From Oceanobacillus neutriphilus (lineage in GTDB: Bacteria > Bacillota > Bacilli > Bacillales > Amphibacillaceae), in the NCBI RefSeq assembly GCF_014645515.1, contig NZ_BMLW01000023.1:1-61347 (forward strand): a stretch of DNA of 61,347 bases, written 5' to 3'. The position numbers were made by a program, and so were the translations under genes. Below, in pieces: positions 16,868 to 25,324 of the stretch (positions within the stretch are counted from its first letter, which is position 1; each line of letters opens with the position of its first letter). Under the pieces are notes generated by a model, which was not told where the DNA came from, did no database searches, and saw only the letters and a list, made by a program, of their open reading frames with translations.

Positions 16868-17230
16868 TTATTCACTATTAACTTTAAAAGTAATTTGTTT
16901 TCTATCTTCATTTAAGGCGATAGAAAATTCTTCTTCGTAAATATTATGATTATTTTTGTTTAAAGAAGCTCTATAAGGCATCCCTGAAACTAAAGAACCT
17001 TTTGTTCTCCCATCACTATCTGTGGGTTCTAATCTTAAACCAGCCTCAAGGTTTTCTTCTTCATTTTCAAAAATTTTTATTGTTACATCGTCTAACGGCT
17101 CTTCACCCTCATCAATGACCAGAAAATCAATTGTAATTAATTCACCCTCTTCTTGGTCGTTATCTGCTTCTTCTCCGCAGCCTGTTAAAAATACGAAAAA
17201 CAGTAAAGAATATAATCTAATTTTTATAAT
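16868..17230 (-). CDS. lipoprotein with Ig/carboxypeptidase-regulatory-like domain, probable ATT start
   Basis: This minus-strand frame encodes about 120 residues. It starts IIKIRLYSLLFFVFLTGCGE: a short basic start, a hydrophobic stretch and the lipobox LTGC (cysteine about residue 18), followed by an acidic linker and a beta-rich domain (PLDDVTIKIFENEEE, DSDGRTKGSLVSGMPYRASL) like the carboxypeptidase regulatory fold. No ATG, GTG or TTG exists before the signal peptide; AAAAAGGAGGG lies 8 bases before an ATT codon at 17230, so ATT initiation is the simplest reading. It should be lipid-anchored on the outer face of the membrane. Function unknown. The divergent plus-strand ORF here is its shadow. 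Confidence 0.75.
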   Translation of the reverse strand: MIKIRLYSLLFFVFLTGCGEEADNDQEEGELITIDFLVIDEGEEPLDDVTIKIFENEEENLEAGLRLEPTDSDGRTKGSLVSGMPYRASLNKNNHNIYEEEFSIALNEDRKQITFKVNSE

Positions 17231-17327
17231 ATCTGTTCCCTCCTTTTTAGATTACCAAAACGTAATAAACAGTTTGCACAAACACATTTTGCCATAGAAA
17301 GTGAGATTCTCACTGTCATACAAAATA

Positions 17328-17367
17328 AAAATACCAACTCACCCTGCAAAGAGCAATTTGGTATTTT
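17328..17367 (-). terminator. terminator downstream of asnB
   Basis: AAAATACCAA and TTGGTATTTT form a 10-bp stem. In the minus direction it is followed by TTTTATTTTG, so it most likely ends the asnB transcript. Confidence 0.65.
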
Positions 17368-17476
17368 AATTAAATCAGTAATATACAAAGCTTTTGGTGA
17401 CATATTTAGAGTTTCTTATAATAATTAAAATAAAAATTGCTGGTATGTATAAAATAGCTGGGAATAGTATCTTTTT

Positions 17477-19354
17477 TTAATGGATCACTAAATCTGACTT
17501 CGTATACTTATTTTCAATATATACCTGATGCCATACCGCAAAGATAAGCACCGTCCATATTTTCCGGCTGTAATCCCCTTTATCCGTACAATGCTTCTCT
17601 AATAAATCAAGTACATAGTCTTTTTTGATCCACTGATCAATTTCGCTTTCCCTGATCAAATTGACTGCCCAATCATATAATTCATTCTTCAGCCAGTGAC
17701 GGATAGGAACTGGAAAGCCTAATTTTTTTCGGCTTAAAACGTGGTCCGGTACAATGCCTTTGACTGCTTCACGCAGTATATGCTTCGTTGTTCCATTGGC
17801 AATTTTTAAATCCTCCGGCAGTTCACTTGCCACTTTAAAGACTTCCTTATCTAAAAAAGGAACACGGAGTTCTAAAGAATTCGCCATCGTCATGCGGTCT
17901 GCTTTTAGTAAAATATCTCCACGCAGCCAGGTGTGTATATCTATATACTGCATTTGATCAACAAAAGAATATTCAGAAGAAGTTTCGAATAAGGATCTGG
18001 TAATGTCCCGATAAGATAGCTTACAATTATGATTTTGAAGCAGCTGGCCTAATTGCTCCTTCTCAAACATTTTCGCATTTCCAATATATCTTTCTGATAA
18101 TGGTGTCGTTCCTCTTTCTAAGAAGCTTTTTCCTTTTACACCCTCTGGTAAAACCTGTGCAACCTTCCCGAGTAATTGCTGCACTGGTGCAGGTATAGAT
18201 TGAAACACCCTCAGTGATCCCGGCTCCTTATAAATATTATATCCGCCAAAAAGCTCATCTGCTCCTTCTCCTGACAGCACGACCTTGACCTGTTGTCTTG
18301 CTTCCTTGGCAACAAAGTACAGTGGAATACAGGATGGATCAGCTAATGGATCATCCATATGCCAGACAATCTTTGGAAGCTCGTTGACATATTCTTCCGG
18401 TGCCACCATATATGCTGTATTTGTTACATCCAGTTTTTCTGCGGTTTCCTGTGCCACATCAACCTCAGAGTATCCCTCCCGTTCAAAGCCGACGGAAAAT
18501 GTCTTAATAGCCGGGTTCATCTGTCTTGCCATGGAAACGATAATAGATGAATCAATACCGCCCGAGAGAAATGAACCAACTGGAACGTCGCTTTGCATAT
18601 GTTTTTCTATGGAATCATACAAAACATTTTGGATGCGGTCTATCCATTGATTTTTTTCCATCCATACAGGTCGAAAGGAAGCTTTCCAATAACATGTTGT
18701 CTCCATCGGTTCTCCATGTTTTTTTGTGAAATAATGACCCGGTTCCAGCTTTTTGATGCCTTCTATCAGTGTATCCGGTTCCGGTACAAACTGAAAGCTG
18801 AAGTATTGCTGTAAAGCGCTTTCATTTATTCGCTTATTAACATGAAATAAGGTAATACTTTTCCGTTCAGAAGCACAGATAAGCCTGTCTTCTTTTTCTT
18901 CATAATAAAAAGGCTTGATTCCAAACGGGTCTCTCGCACCGTATAATGTTTCCTCCTGTTTGTCCCAAATCATGATGCCGAACATACCGCGCAAATAGGA
19001 AAAAGCCTCTGCTTTATATTTTGCAAATAATGCTGCAATAACCTCTGTATCTGATTCCGTATGAAATATATAACCTTCTTCTGCCAAATCTTCCCGAAGC
19101 TCTTTGTAATTATAAATCTCCCCGTTAAATATCATCCAGATTTGACCGTCCTGATAACTTAAGGGCTGGTGACCTGATTCAATGTCTATGATGCTCAACC
19201 GCCGAAACCCGAAAAATATGCCATCTTCCGCAAAATACCCTTCATCATCTGGACCACGATGGGTAATCAGATGAGTGCGCTTTCTTAATAAATCTATTTC
19301 TTTATCAAAAAGCTGAGAATTTTGTTCGGAAAATATTCCAACAAAACCACACAT
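17477..19354 (-). CDS. asnB: asparagine synthetase (glutamine-hydrolysing), AsnB type
   Basis: A 625-residue enzyme. It begins MCGFVGIF, so Cys2 becomes the N-terminal nucleophile of the class II glutaminase domain (residues 2-210, with GPDDEGYF, RLSIIDIESGHQPL and the FNGEIYNY loop). The synthetase domain has the PP-loop SGGIDSS (about residues 262-268), SGEGADELFGGY and LKADRMTMANSLELRVPFLD. Length and sequence match the B. subtilis AsnB class, which amidates meso-diaminopimelate in peptidoglycan precursors as well as being related to asparagine synthesis. It is monocistronic. Confidence 0.93.
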   Translation of the reverse strand: MCGFVGIFSEQNSQLFDKEIDLLRKRTHLITHRGPDDEGYFAEDGIFFGFRRLSIIDIESGHQPLSYQDGQIWMIFNGEIYNYKELREDLAEEGYIFHTESDTEVIAALFAKYKAEAFSYLRGMFGIMIWDKQEETLYGARDPFGIKPFYYEEKEDRLICASERKSITLFHVNKRINESALQQYFSFQFVPEPDTLIEGIKKLEPGHYFTKKHGEPMETTCYWKASFRPVWMEKNQWIDRIQNVLYDSIEKHMQSDVPVGSFLSGGIDSSIIVSMARQMNPAIKTFSVGFEREGYSEVDVAQETAEKLDVTNTAYMVAPEEYVNELPKIVWHMDDPLADPSCIPLYFVAKEARQQVKVVLSGEGADELFGGYNIYKEPGSLRVFQSIPAPVQQLLGKVAQVLPEGVKGKSFLERGTTPLSERYIGNAKMFEKEQLGQLLQNHNCKLSYRDITRSLFETSSEYSFVDQMQYIDIHTWLRGDILLKADRMTMANSLELRVPFLDKEVFKVASELPEDLKIANGTTKHILREAVKGIVPDHVLSRKKLGFPVPIRHWLKNELYDWAVNLIRESEIDQWIKKDYVLDLLEKHCTDKGDYSRKIWTVLIFAVWHQVYIENKYTKSDLVIH

Positions 19355-19817
19355 TGATAGAAACTCCTTTTATTTTAGTTTTATCCCTTAATTAGCAGTA
19401 TTGGGAGTATTTGATTATTATGGGATACACAGATACTCTATCATAACTATATAAAAGGTACAACATTACTACTAAAAAAATTATCAGAGATAAAAAATAA
19501 TAATAAAGCATTACATTCTATGCAAAAAAATATAAATTTACTAATCTATTTACTTAAGAAAGTATTTTTTAACTAATACTTAAAACACCGTGATTTAGCC
19601 ATAGTTAAATAATGTTTTATAAACAGAAAAATAAGGTAAAGATGTAGTAAGAAGGCCTATTATGTGGACATGTTTGCCCAATACCAGGTTCCTTCTGCTG
19701 ACAGCTTATATTATTATATGAACCTGTCTTTTCAAACCGGTACTTTTTGAAGTTGGATTTATCAGTCTATTCAACCTCTTCCCATTCTATATTTCTTTTT
19801 TGTCAGGTGGTCTTATC
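19355..19817. other. intergenic region upstream of asnB
   Basis: About 460 bases separate asnB from the small membrane gene at 19818. The half next to asnB is extremely AT-rich and must hold its promoter, but I cannot choose a -35/-10 pair with confidence. I see no ORF with a ribosome binding site and no strong hairpin. Confidence 0.35.
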
Positions 19818-20060
19818 ATGAAAAAAAGTAAAAATGAAAAAGACAACAAAGATTATTTCGAAAGTAAGGAGAGAAAAATAGAAGTAAACGTATGGCGTAA
19901 ATTAATCAACGTTATTCTTTTAACAGGAGTTTTTTCTTTATTGTATATTTATAATGTTTCCGAGCATACAGGATTCATATTATGGCTTTTGATATTTATA
20001 ACATCTGCTGTCATAATTGATAGGATTGTCAGAAAAATTTTTTCTTTATTTATCGATTAA
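19818..20060 (+). CDS. small two-helix membrane protein
   Basis: An 80-residue protein with a very charged N-terminus (MKKSKNEKDNKDYFESKERK) and two hydrophobic segments (about residues 29-46 and 51-68). CAGGTGG precedes the ATG at 19818. It is not recognised and has no partner gene next to it. Confidence 0.55.
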   Translation: MKKSKNEKDNKDYFESKERKIEVNVWRKLINVILLTGVFSLLYIYNVSEHTGFILWLLIFITSAVIIDRIVRKIFSLFID

Positions 20061-20165
20061 TATTTTATGGCTGCTTTTTTACATTTCATTATTATTTCAA
20101 GACTTTATTTATATTTCAATCACGTAATAATCAAATGATAACGGTGCAAAATACTTCCAATCCAT

Positions 20166-20222
20166 AAAAAACGGACAAAACTGATCGAGGAGGTTAACAA
20201 CAATCAATTTTGCCCGCTTTTT
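20166..20222. repeat. 57-base hairpin repeat, copy 1
   Basis: AAAACGGACAAAAC at one end and TTTTGCCCGCTTTTT at the other form an imperfect stem enclosing GGAGGTTAACAACAATCA. The reverse complement matches 28809-28865 at about 49 of 57 positions. It could serve as a terminator, but conservation extends through the loop region, which is more than a terminator needs. It lies between two membrane protein genes. Confidence 0.65.
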
Positions 20223-20426
20223 ATATTGATAAATATATTTATCTTGTTTTTAATATTACAAAACGATGAAAGATCAGTCAACTGTTAAAAGAAAAAATAT
20301 TCTATTTATGTAAATTATATGTTTTAAGTCTAAAAGGTATTTGGAATTATCAGTGTTCCCAGCCTACTCTATTACGGGACACATGAAGTACTATTCCAAA
20401 TTAGAATGAAATAATATTAATTCATT

Positions 20427-20918
20427 CTACTCCTCTTTTTTATTGATATTTATGTAATCGATAGCAGTAAATAATAAATTTAATACGATTGATATGATAA
20501 TAGTTATGTTAAACGTTAAAGCATATAGAGAACAAATGGAAATAAATATGATTAACCTGATAACAAACATAGAGAATATCAATAATAGATTTTCGCCTGC
20601 TATATGTTTCACTGCCGTAAAAATTAAATGATCTACTATAATAGAATATGCCACTATTGTTACAGAAATAAATAAAATTGTTTTTATATCGATATCTAAA
20701 TTAAAAATCACAGTGGTAAAGGAAGCCGTTCCAAAAATAATAAATATAAAAAACATAAATACGAGCGTTATAATTAATGCTACAGCAAAAGATGAAATTA
20801 TTTTTATATAAAGAGGTTCTTTCTCCTTCCCTTCTTTCCTGTTTTGATAAGTCATGAACCAGAAAAAAGCTATAAAGATTGGAATAAAAATAGCAAAAAA
20901 GATAATCAGGACATTCAT
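20427..20918 (-). CDS. membrane protein of unknown function
   Basis: A 163-residue protein with five or so hydrophobic segments and a basic stretch QNRKEGKEKEPLYIK after the first. AAAGGAGG lies 10 bases before the ATG at 20918, which I prefer over an earlier in-frame start. No family recognised. It ends close to the repeat at 20166-20222 and has no partner gene. Confidence 0.6.
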   Translation of the reverse strand: MNVLIIFFAIFIPIFIAFFWFMTYQNRKEGKEKEPLYIKIISSFAVALIITLVFMFFIFIIFGTASFTTVIFNLDIDIKTILFISVTIVAYSIIVDHLIFTAVKHIAGENLLLIFSMFVIRLIIFISICSLYALTFNITIIISIVLNLLFTAIDYININKKEE

Positions 20919-21117
20919 TGACTTATTACCTCCTTTCTTCGTATCAGTAATAAGCAAAAGTATATCAGACTATCGTTTTGGTAAGCAAATGGATAATAAC
21001 TTATCCTATATTCAAAATCAGAGGATAGAATAAGCTTTTATTTCTTGAATTAAAGAAATTCTGTTTACATCCGATATATGAAATAGCAGGCAAATACATA
21101 CAAGGAGGACAAATTTA

Positions 21118-21251
21118 ATGAAGAAGTTATAGAAAAAGCAATAACTATATTTGAAATATGTTATTTTATTGCCAGCCTTCTCTTATCAATTAGTATTTTG
21201 CTTAAAATTATATTTGGATCATCAATCTCAGGCCACAGATATTATACCTAA
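21118..21251 (+). pseudogene. small membrane peptide gene with a frameshift at its start
   Basis: AAGGAGG is followed 9 bases later by ATG, but that frame ends after four codons. The +1 shifted frame reads NEEVIEKAITIFEICYFIAS then LLLSISILLKIIFGSS and stops at 21251, a coherent single-helix protein of about 44 residues. Inserting one base after the ATG would restore MEEVIEKA. This is a recently broken gene, a sequencing error, or a tiny leader peptide with chance coding downstream. Confidence 0.45.
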
Positions 21252-21332
21252 CCTCAAAGAAAATGCCTACAAACAAAATCAAATTTCTTTAAAATAATTA
21301 CAACATGAAAAATAGAATACCTATTAGGAATT

Positions 21333-22337
21333 ATGGAGAGGATGAAAAGCTTGTTTAAAATCTCTACGCATATTCAACAAACAACCAGCAATCCCATGAA
21401 GACCCTGGCAGATAAAAATATTCCGGATAAAAATGAGGCTGACCCTCAAGCAGCAACAATAACGATAAGTGATGAATCCCAGAATAGATATATGCAATCA
21501 CTAAATCTTAAAAAATCCAATCAAGATGATATGCTGGGAAAGCAATTCAAAAAATTCTATGAAGAATATCATAGTGCAGAAGCCATCGAAAAAAGAAAGC
21601 TTGAACAATTAGAAAAAGAACAGGCCTTTAACCGATTAGAGGATGAATTTAGTATTAAAGGTGTCCAGTATCACTTTCCTGAAAACACACTTCAGCACAC
21701 CATTAAAGAAGCGCTGGATGGAAAGGTCACAAACGCCTCCCTTTATGCAGCAGAATTAGGTTCGGCCATTCGCAGCTCTGTTTCCATGTCTGATAAAAGC
21801 ATCGAGGAACGGGCAGCATACCGGGAAATGGCACTGAAACAGGCTGAATATATTGCCGAACATTATTTTGATGACGAACAAGAAGCTGCAGCTTTCATGA
21901 AAGAAATAAATACGTATTATAAAAACGATGTTTTGCGGGAAAAAGGATATGTTGTCTTTGACAATAGTGAGATAGAACCATTCAAAAACTATAGCAGTCC
22001 TCTTTCAGAAGATAATGATGTCAGTTTTTATACACTTGCCAAAAAGTACATGGATAAGGACTATTTAGAGCAGTTTGTTACTGGAGAAGGAACAGCTGCG
22101 GAATCAGATGAGTTTTTAAATCAACTCCAGACTAATAAAGAAAAATATCGTGCAGAGATAATAAATGAATTTGAATCAAGCCAGCAGCAAGCTGAAGATC
22201 AAATCAAAGCCGCAAAATCAACACTTGATACATTCATATGGGAAAATGGACTTGTGACTGGAACAACAGAAGAACAGCCAGGTTATTTGAATGACCTCTT
22301 AAAATGGAATAAAAATATGTTGAATTTATTTAATTAA
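21333..22337 (+). CDS. hypothetical soluble coiled-coil-rich protein
   Basis: A 334-residue, highly charged, mostly helical protein with no signal peptide or membrane segment. The central part has long glutamate/lysine helices (EYHSAEAIEKRKLEQLEKEQ), and the C-terminal part contains QQQAEDQIKAAKSTLDTFI. There are no cysteines. I do not recognise a family. The opening (MKSLFKISTHIQQTTSNP) with low complexity resembles that of the unknown protein at 37429-37911, and both could be cell-surface-appendage-related, but that is weak. The start may be 21333 or the ATG at 21342; neither has ideal spacing. Confidence 0.6.
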   Translation: MERMKSLFKISTHIQQTTSNPMKTLADKNIPDKNEADPQAATITISDESQNRYMQSLNLKKSNQDDMLGKQFKKFYEEYHSAEAIEKRKLEQLEKEQAFNRLEDEFSIKGVQYHFPENTLQHTIKEALDGKVTNASLYAAELGSAIRSSVSMSDKSIEERAAYREMALKQAEYIAEHYFDDEQEAAAFMKEINTYYKNDVLREKGYVVFDNSEIEPFKNYSSPLSEDNDVSFYTLAKKYMDKDYLEQFVTGEGTAAESDEFLNQLQTNKEKYRAEIINEFESSQQQAEDQIKAAKSTLDTFIWENGLVTGTTEEQPGYLNDLLKWNKNMLNLFN

Positions 22338-22401
22338 ACTATTAAACAACCGCAAATAAGCACTCCCTGCTAAAGCTATTGCAGTATAAGCAGGTGCCAT
22401 C

Positions 22402-22734
22402 ATGAAGATTTGCAGAAACATTTATTTAATATTAGGTTGGATCATTCTTGGTGTTAGTTTTTTTACTCCATATGCTGTTGGTCTTTTTTTCATAATAGGT
22501 GTAAATATAGGCTATATATTTCTATTCAGTATGTTATGTTTTATTATCAGTCTTATATTGACTGTGAAAAGAAGGAACAATTTTATTATGGTTTTATCCA
22601 TCATAGGTATATTTTTATCCATGATATGCTTACTTTTTATTTTATGGATCTGGATTTCACAAGTTTTCAATATCCATTATCCCAGAGGAAATTTACAAAC
22701 AATCGGTCACTTACTTTTATTAGGATATGATTAA
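22402..22734 (+). CDS. small polytopic membrane protein
   Basis: A 110-residue protein with three hydrophobic segments (about residues 7-27, 31-53 and 62-88). GCAGGTG precedes the ATG. Not recognised. It lies 64 bases after the unknown helical protein and may be in the same transcript; a shared bidirectional terminator follows at 22771. Confidence 0.5.
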   Translation: MKICRNIYLILGWIILGVSFFTPYAVGLFFIIGVNIGYIFLFSMLCFIISLILTVKRRNNFIMVLSIIGIFLSMICLLFILWIWISQVFNIHYPRGNLQTIGHLLLLGYD

Positions 22735-22770
22735 TTTGAAGTTTAAAAGAAAATATAAATTATATTGAAG

Positions 22771-22815
22771 AAAGTAAGTACCCGCCAGTAGAACCAGCGG
22801 ATACTTACTTTTAGC
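22771..22815. terminator. bidirectional terminator between convergent genes
   Basis: AAAGTAAGTACCCGC pairs with GCGGATACTTACTTT with one mismatch over 15 bp. It lies between the membrane protein gene (plus) and the Y-family polymerase gene (minus) and can serve both. Confidence 0.75.
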
Positions 22816-22819
22816 TCCC

Positions 22820-24124
22820 TCATTCATCTTTTCCAGCTCTATGACCGCCAAGAAGTTTAGCTCTATATCTTGCCATTCCGCTATCTAACAAGCTGGAAGC
22901 ATGTAATAATGAGGTATATCCATATTTACCTCTTATAAAATCAATCACTTGATCCAGTTCTTCATTTTCAATTGTTTCTTCCGCTGCTTCAAACAGACTT
23001 AACTGTAACGATTGTTTTAATTGAAGCTTTCCAAAAGTAACATTAATAATTCTTACCGGTAAATTTTCTTGATAGTATTTATAGAAGATTATTAGCATGT
23101 AGCCTTTCAACTTTTTTGATGAATCGGTTGCTTCAATCTTCATCTGATGACTAAATCCGCTCTGTATAACATCTTTGGAATATCCAATGACTAATTTTAC
23201 TACTCCAGTCATGAGGTGATGCTTTCTTAATCTTGCTGTATTCTCGTCCGTCATTTCACGAATAACCGTTTCAATATCATTTTGAACCACATAATCTCTA
23301 TTTAGTATCTGATTTCGGGAAAATGACGTACTTCTCGGTTTATAAACCTCTGATAAAAGTGTCCGATCCACTCCATGCGCATGAAAAAATAATTGTTCTC
23401 CCATAATGCCGAATTTGTTTTTAAGCTTACGAAGATTGTATTGTGAAAGGTCCTGGATACTCCGGATACCCATTTTGTTTAATTTTGATTCTGTTTTCGC
23501 ACCGATTCCCCAAAAGTCAATGAGCGGCCTTATTTTCCAAACCGTATGAGGTACATCTTCATATCGCCACTCGCCAATAAATCCATTTTGATTGTCATGC
23601 TTTGCCTGATGGTCAAGGGCTAATTTTGCAAGCAGAGGATTATCTCCAATACCTACAGTTAAAACTAGTCCTAATTCCCGCCAGACGTCATTTTGTATTT
23701 TTCTCGCTATGTCGTGTGTGCTGCCAAAGAGCTTATGTGATCTCGTCACATCAAGAAATGACTCATCAATCGAATAAACAAGCAGATCCTCTTTTGCTGC
23801 ATAGCGCTTAAAAATACGTAATATCTCCAGATTCTTTTTCAAATATAAAGCCATTCTGGGTTCAACTATTTCTATATTTGCATTTCGCGGGATTTCGTAA
23901 ATCCTAGTTCCGGTTTTAACTCCATATTCCTTTTTCACTAAAGGGGAAGAAGCTAAAACCAAGCCGCCTTGATTGTCCGGTTTGGATACAACGGCAATTC
24001 TGGCTTTTAAAGGGTGCTGCTTACGTTCAACTGCCTCCACACTTGCAAAAAATGATTTGGCATCTATGCACATAATATCCCGTCGAGGTTCATTAGAATA
24101 GTCTATCATGGTAATATTTTTCAT
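22820..24124 (-). CDS. Y-family DNA polymerase, UvrX/YqjW type
   Basis: A 434-residue translesion polymerase. The palm domain has IMCIDAKSFFASVE (first catalytic aspartate) and YSIDESFLDVT (the SIDE motif), followed by helix-hairpin-helix segments (KLNKMGIRSIQDLSQYNLRK) and a little-finger domain. QLSLF near residue 398 is a textbook sliding-clamp-binding motif. Start at 24124 is chosen among three consecutive ATGs because GGAGAG sits 6 bases upstream. UvrX/YqjW proteins belong to the SOS response and occur on chromosomes and mobile elements. A LexA-like box lies inside its promoter (24174-24202). Confidence 0.9.
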   Translation of the reverse strand: MKNITMIDYSNEPRRDIMCIDAKSFFASVEAVERKQHPLKARIAVVSKPDNQGGLVLASSPLVKKEYGVKTGTRIYEIPRNANIEIVEPRMALYLKKNLEILRIFKRYAAKEDLLVYSIDESFLDVTRSHKLFGSTHDIARKIQNDVWRELGLVLTVGIGDNPLLAKLALDHQAKHDNQNGFIGEWRYEDVPHTVWKIRPLIDFWGIGAKTESKLNKMGIRSIQDLSQYNLRKLKNKFGIMGEQLFFHAHGVDRTLLSEVYKPRSTSFSRNQILNRDYVVQNDIETVIREMTDENTARLRKHHLMTGVVKLVIGYSKDVIQSGFSHQMKIEATDSSKKLKGYMLIIFYKYYQENLPVRIINVTFGKLQLKQSLQLSLFEAAEETIENEELDQVIDFIRGKYGYTSLLHASSLLDSGMARYRAKLLGGHRAGKDE

Positions 24125-24173
24125 CATCATCTCTCCTGATACGAATGTTTGTTTCCATTTATTATACGCATCA

Positions 24174-24202
24174 ATTATAGGAATATACGTTCGCCAGGTC
24201 AA
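24174..24202 (-). promoter_or_regulatory. sigma-A promoter with embedded LexA (SOS) box for the polymerase gene
   Basis: On the minus strand: TTGACC, a 17-base spacer, TATAAT. The spacer contains CGAACGTATATTCC, which matches the Bacillus LexA consensus CGAACRNRYGTTYG at 12 of 14 positions. Placement between -35 and -10 is ideal for repression. Confidence 0.78.
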
Positions 24203-24308
24203 TAATATCAGAAAGAAAATAATATGTAATATATGGAATTGTTTTATATGGAAAGAATGCTGATCAATTTGGAGGAAAAGAGGTTCAAGTTATATTTTCA
24301 ACAAAAAG

Positions 24309-24362
24309 CCCCTGCATCTATAACAACCTGCCATAGCTATTACAGCAGCTACAGATGAGGGG
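24309..24362 (-). terminator. terminator of the gene at 24376
   Basis: On the minus strand CCCCTCATCT pairs with AGATGCAGGGG (one mismatch), with an interior region that can fold further, followed by CTTTTTG. It lies directly after the small membrane protein gene. Confidence 0.7.
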
Positions 24363-24375
24363 TGGTTATGGAATA

Positions 24376-24630
24376 TTATTTCTTTTTAGCAGTAAATGCA
24401 TCATACAAAATCAAGATAACACACACTGCGCCTATTACCACGGTGATGTATTCAAATGTAGTATTCGTAGCATTATTGTTAAGAAAGACGAGCAGCGTCG
24501 ATAAGAATACTACTGCTGCGAATCCAATCCGGATAGAAAAAGTAGTTGGTGATTTTTTGTTAATAAATATTCTTATTGCCAGAAATAATACAATAAGTAT
24601 ATTGATAATACTTATAGAGGTATAAACCAT
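24376..24630 (-). CDS. small membrane protein
   Basis: An 84-residue protein with three hydrophobic segments and a basic loop INKKSPTTFSIRIGF. GGAAGGTGG precedes the ATG at 24630. The opposing plus-strand ORF over the same bases is less protein-like and lacks a ribosome binding site. The strong terminator just downstream supports this strand. Function unknown. Confidence 0.6.
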   Translation of the reverse strand: MVYTSISIINILIVLFLAIRIFINKKSPTTFSIRIGFAAVVFLSTLLVFLNNNATNTTFEYITVVIGAVCVILILYDAFTAKKK

Positions 24631-25094
24631 TCTTGCCACCTTCCTAGAAAGTCTATATTGTTCAAAGCAATTTTATTTGCTTCAAGTTTCCTTAAATAGG
24701 GTAGTGTTTTTTATATAGGTTGAAATACTCCAATTTATCTATGTATTAAGTGCTTTCCCGGCGAAAAATAAGATTAAACGTATAACTTAGCATAGATAGT
24801 ATCGTCCATACCGGGAGAATCTATTAATCAACATCCTTGCTCTATAAAGTAAGCTATAATTGTTAAGACCACAACATGGAGTGGTCTCATTAGAATGGGC
24901 TATTAAAAAGAACCCTGTTTCCCATGCATTTTTATTAACTTTACTATTAATGTATTCTATCTCTTCAAAACCTAATCTATACCAATTATTGTGCGACATC
25001 TTAAAGGAATATTAATATTATTTTATCTTGATTTGTTAAATCTGTTACAATGATTTGAAAAGAAACTTTATATAATAAAATTGGAGGTTTTGTT
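24631..25094. other. intergenic region with one weak ORF
   Basis: Upstream promoter space for the genes at 24376 and 25095. It includes a 70-codon minus-strand ORF at 24787-24999 without a convincing ribosome binding site, which I do not call. GGAGG of the DUF4177 gene lies at its right end. Confidence 0.35.
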
Positions 25095-25259
25095 ATGAAA
25101 CAATTTGAGTACAAAGTGGAAAATATGCAGATTCAGCTCAATAATATTGAATTCAATGTAACAATAACTGAAAAACTAAATTCTCTCGGCAAAGAGGGAT
25201 GGGAATTATCAGGAGTTAACGGGACAATTTATTATTTTAAGAGAGAGATTTCTTCGTGA
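25095..25259 (+). CDS. DUF4177 family protein
   Basis: A 54-residue protein that starts MKQFEYKVENMQIQLNN and contains LNSLGKEGWELSGV followed by YYFKRE, the hallmark pattern of DUF4177. TTGGAGG is ideally placed before the ATG. The function of the family is unknown; members are small soluble beta-rich proteins. It stands alone and ends before a convergent broken dehydrogenase gene. Confidence 0.8.
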   Translation: MKQFEYKVENMQIQLNNIEFNVTITEKLNSLGKEGWELSGVNGTIYYFKREISS

Positions 25260-25324
25260 TTTAAATATCCCTATGCTTTTGATTTATTTTCTCTTAAGAA
25301 GTGTCTATCTTACTTTTCATGGCA

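Noticed and set aside
17022..17297. 91-codon plus-strand ORF
   Set aside because: The minus strand over the same bases encodes a lipoprotein with signal peptide, lipobox and strong ribosome binding site; this frame is its complement.
17380..17476. Hydrophobic frame continuing in phase after the asnB stop (ILFPAILYIPAIFILIII)
   Set aside because: It has no start codon or ribosome binding site of its own. It may be a remnant but I cannot distinguish it from chance in AT-rich DNA.
18285..18650. 121-codon plus-strand ORF inside asnB
   Set aside because: Fully antisense to the conserved synthetase domain of AsnB.
24362..24625. 87-codon plus-strand ORF
   Set aside because: The minus-strand frame has a better ribosome binding site, a more natural membrane protein sequence and a terminator behind it.
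24787..24999. 70-codon minus-strand ORF
   Set aside because: The sequence is not recognised, the start lacks a good ribosome binding site, and nothing in the context supports it. It could still be a fragment of a lost gene.
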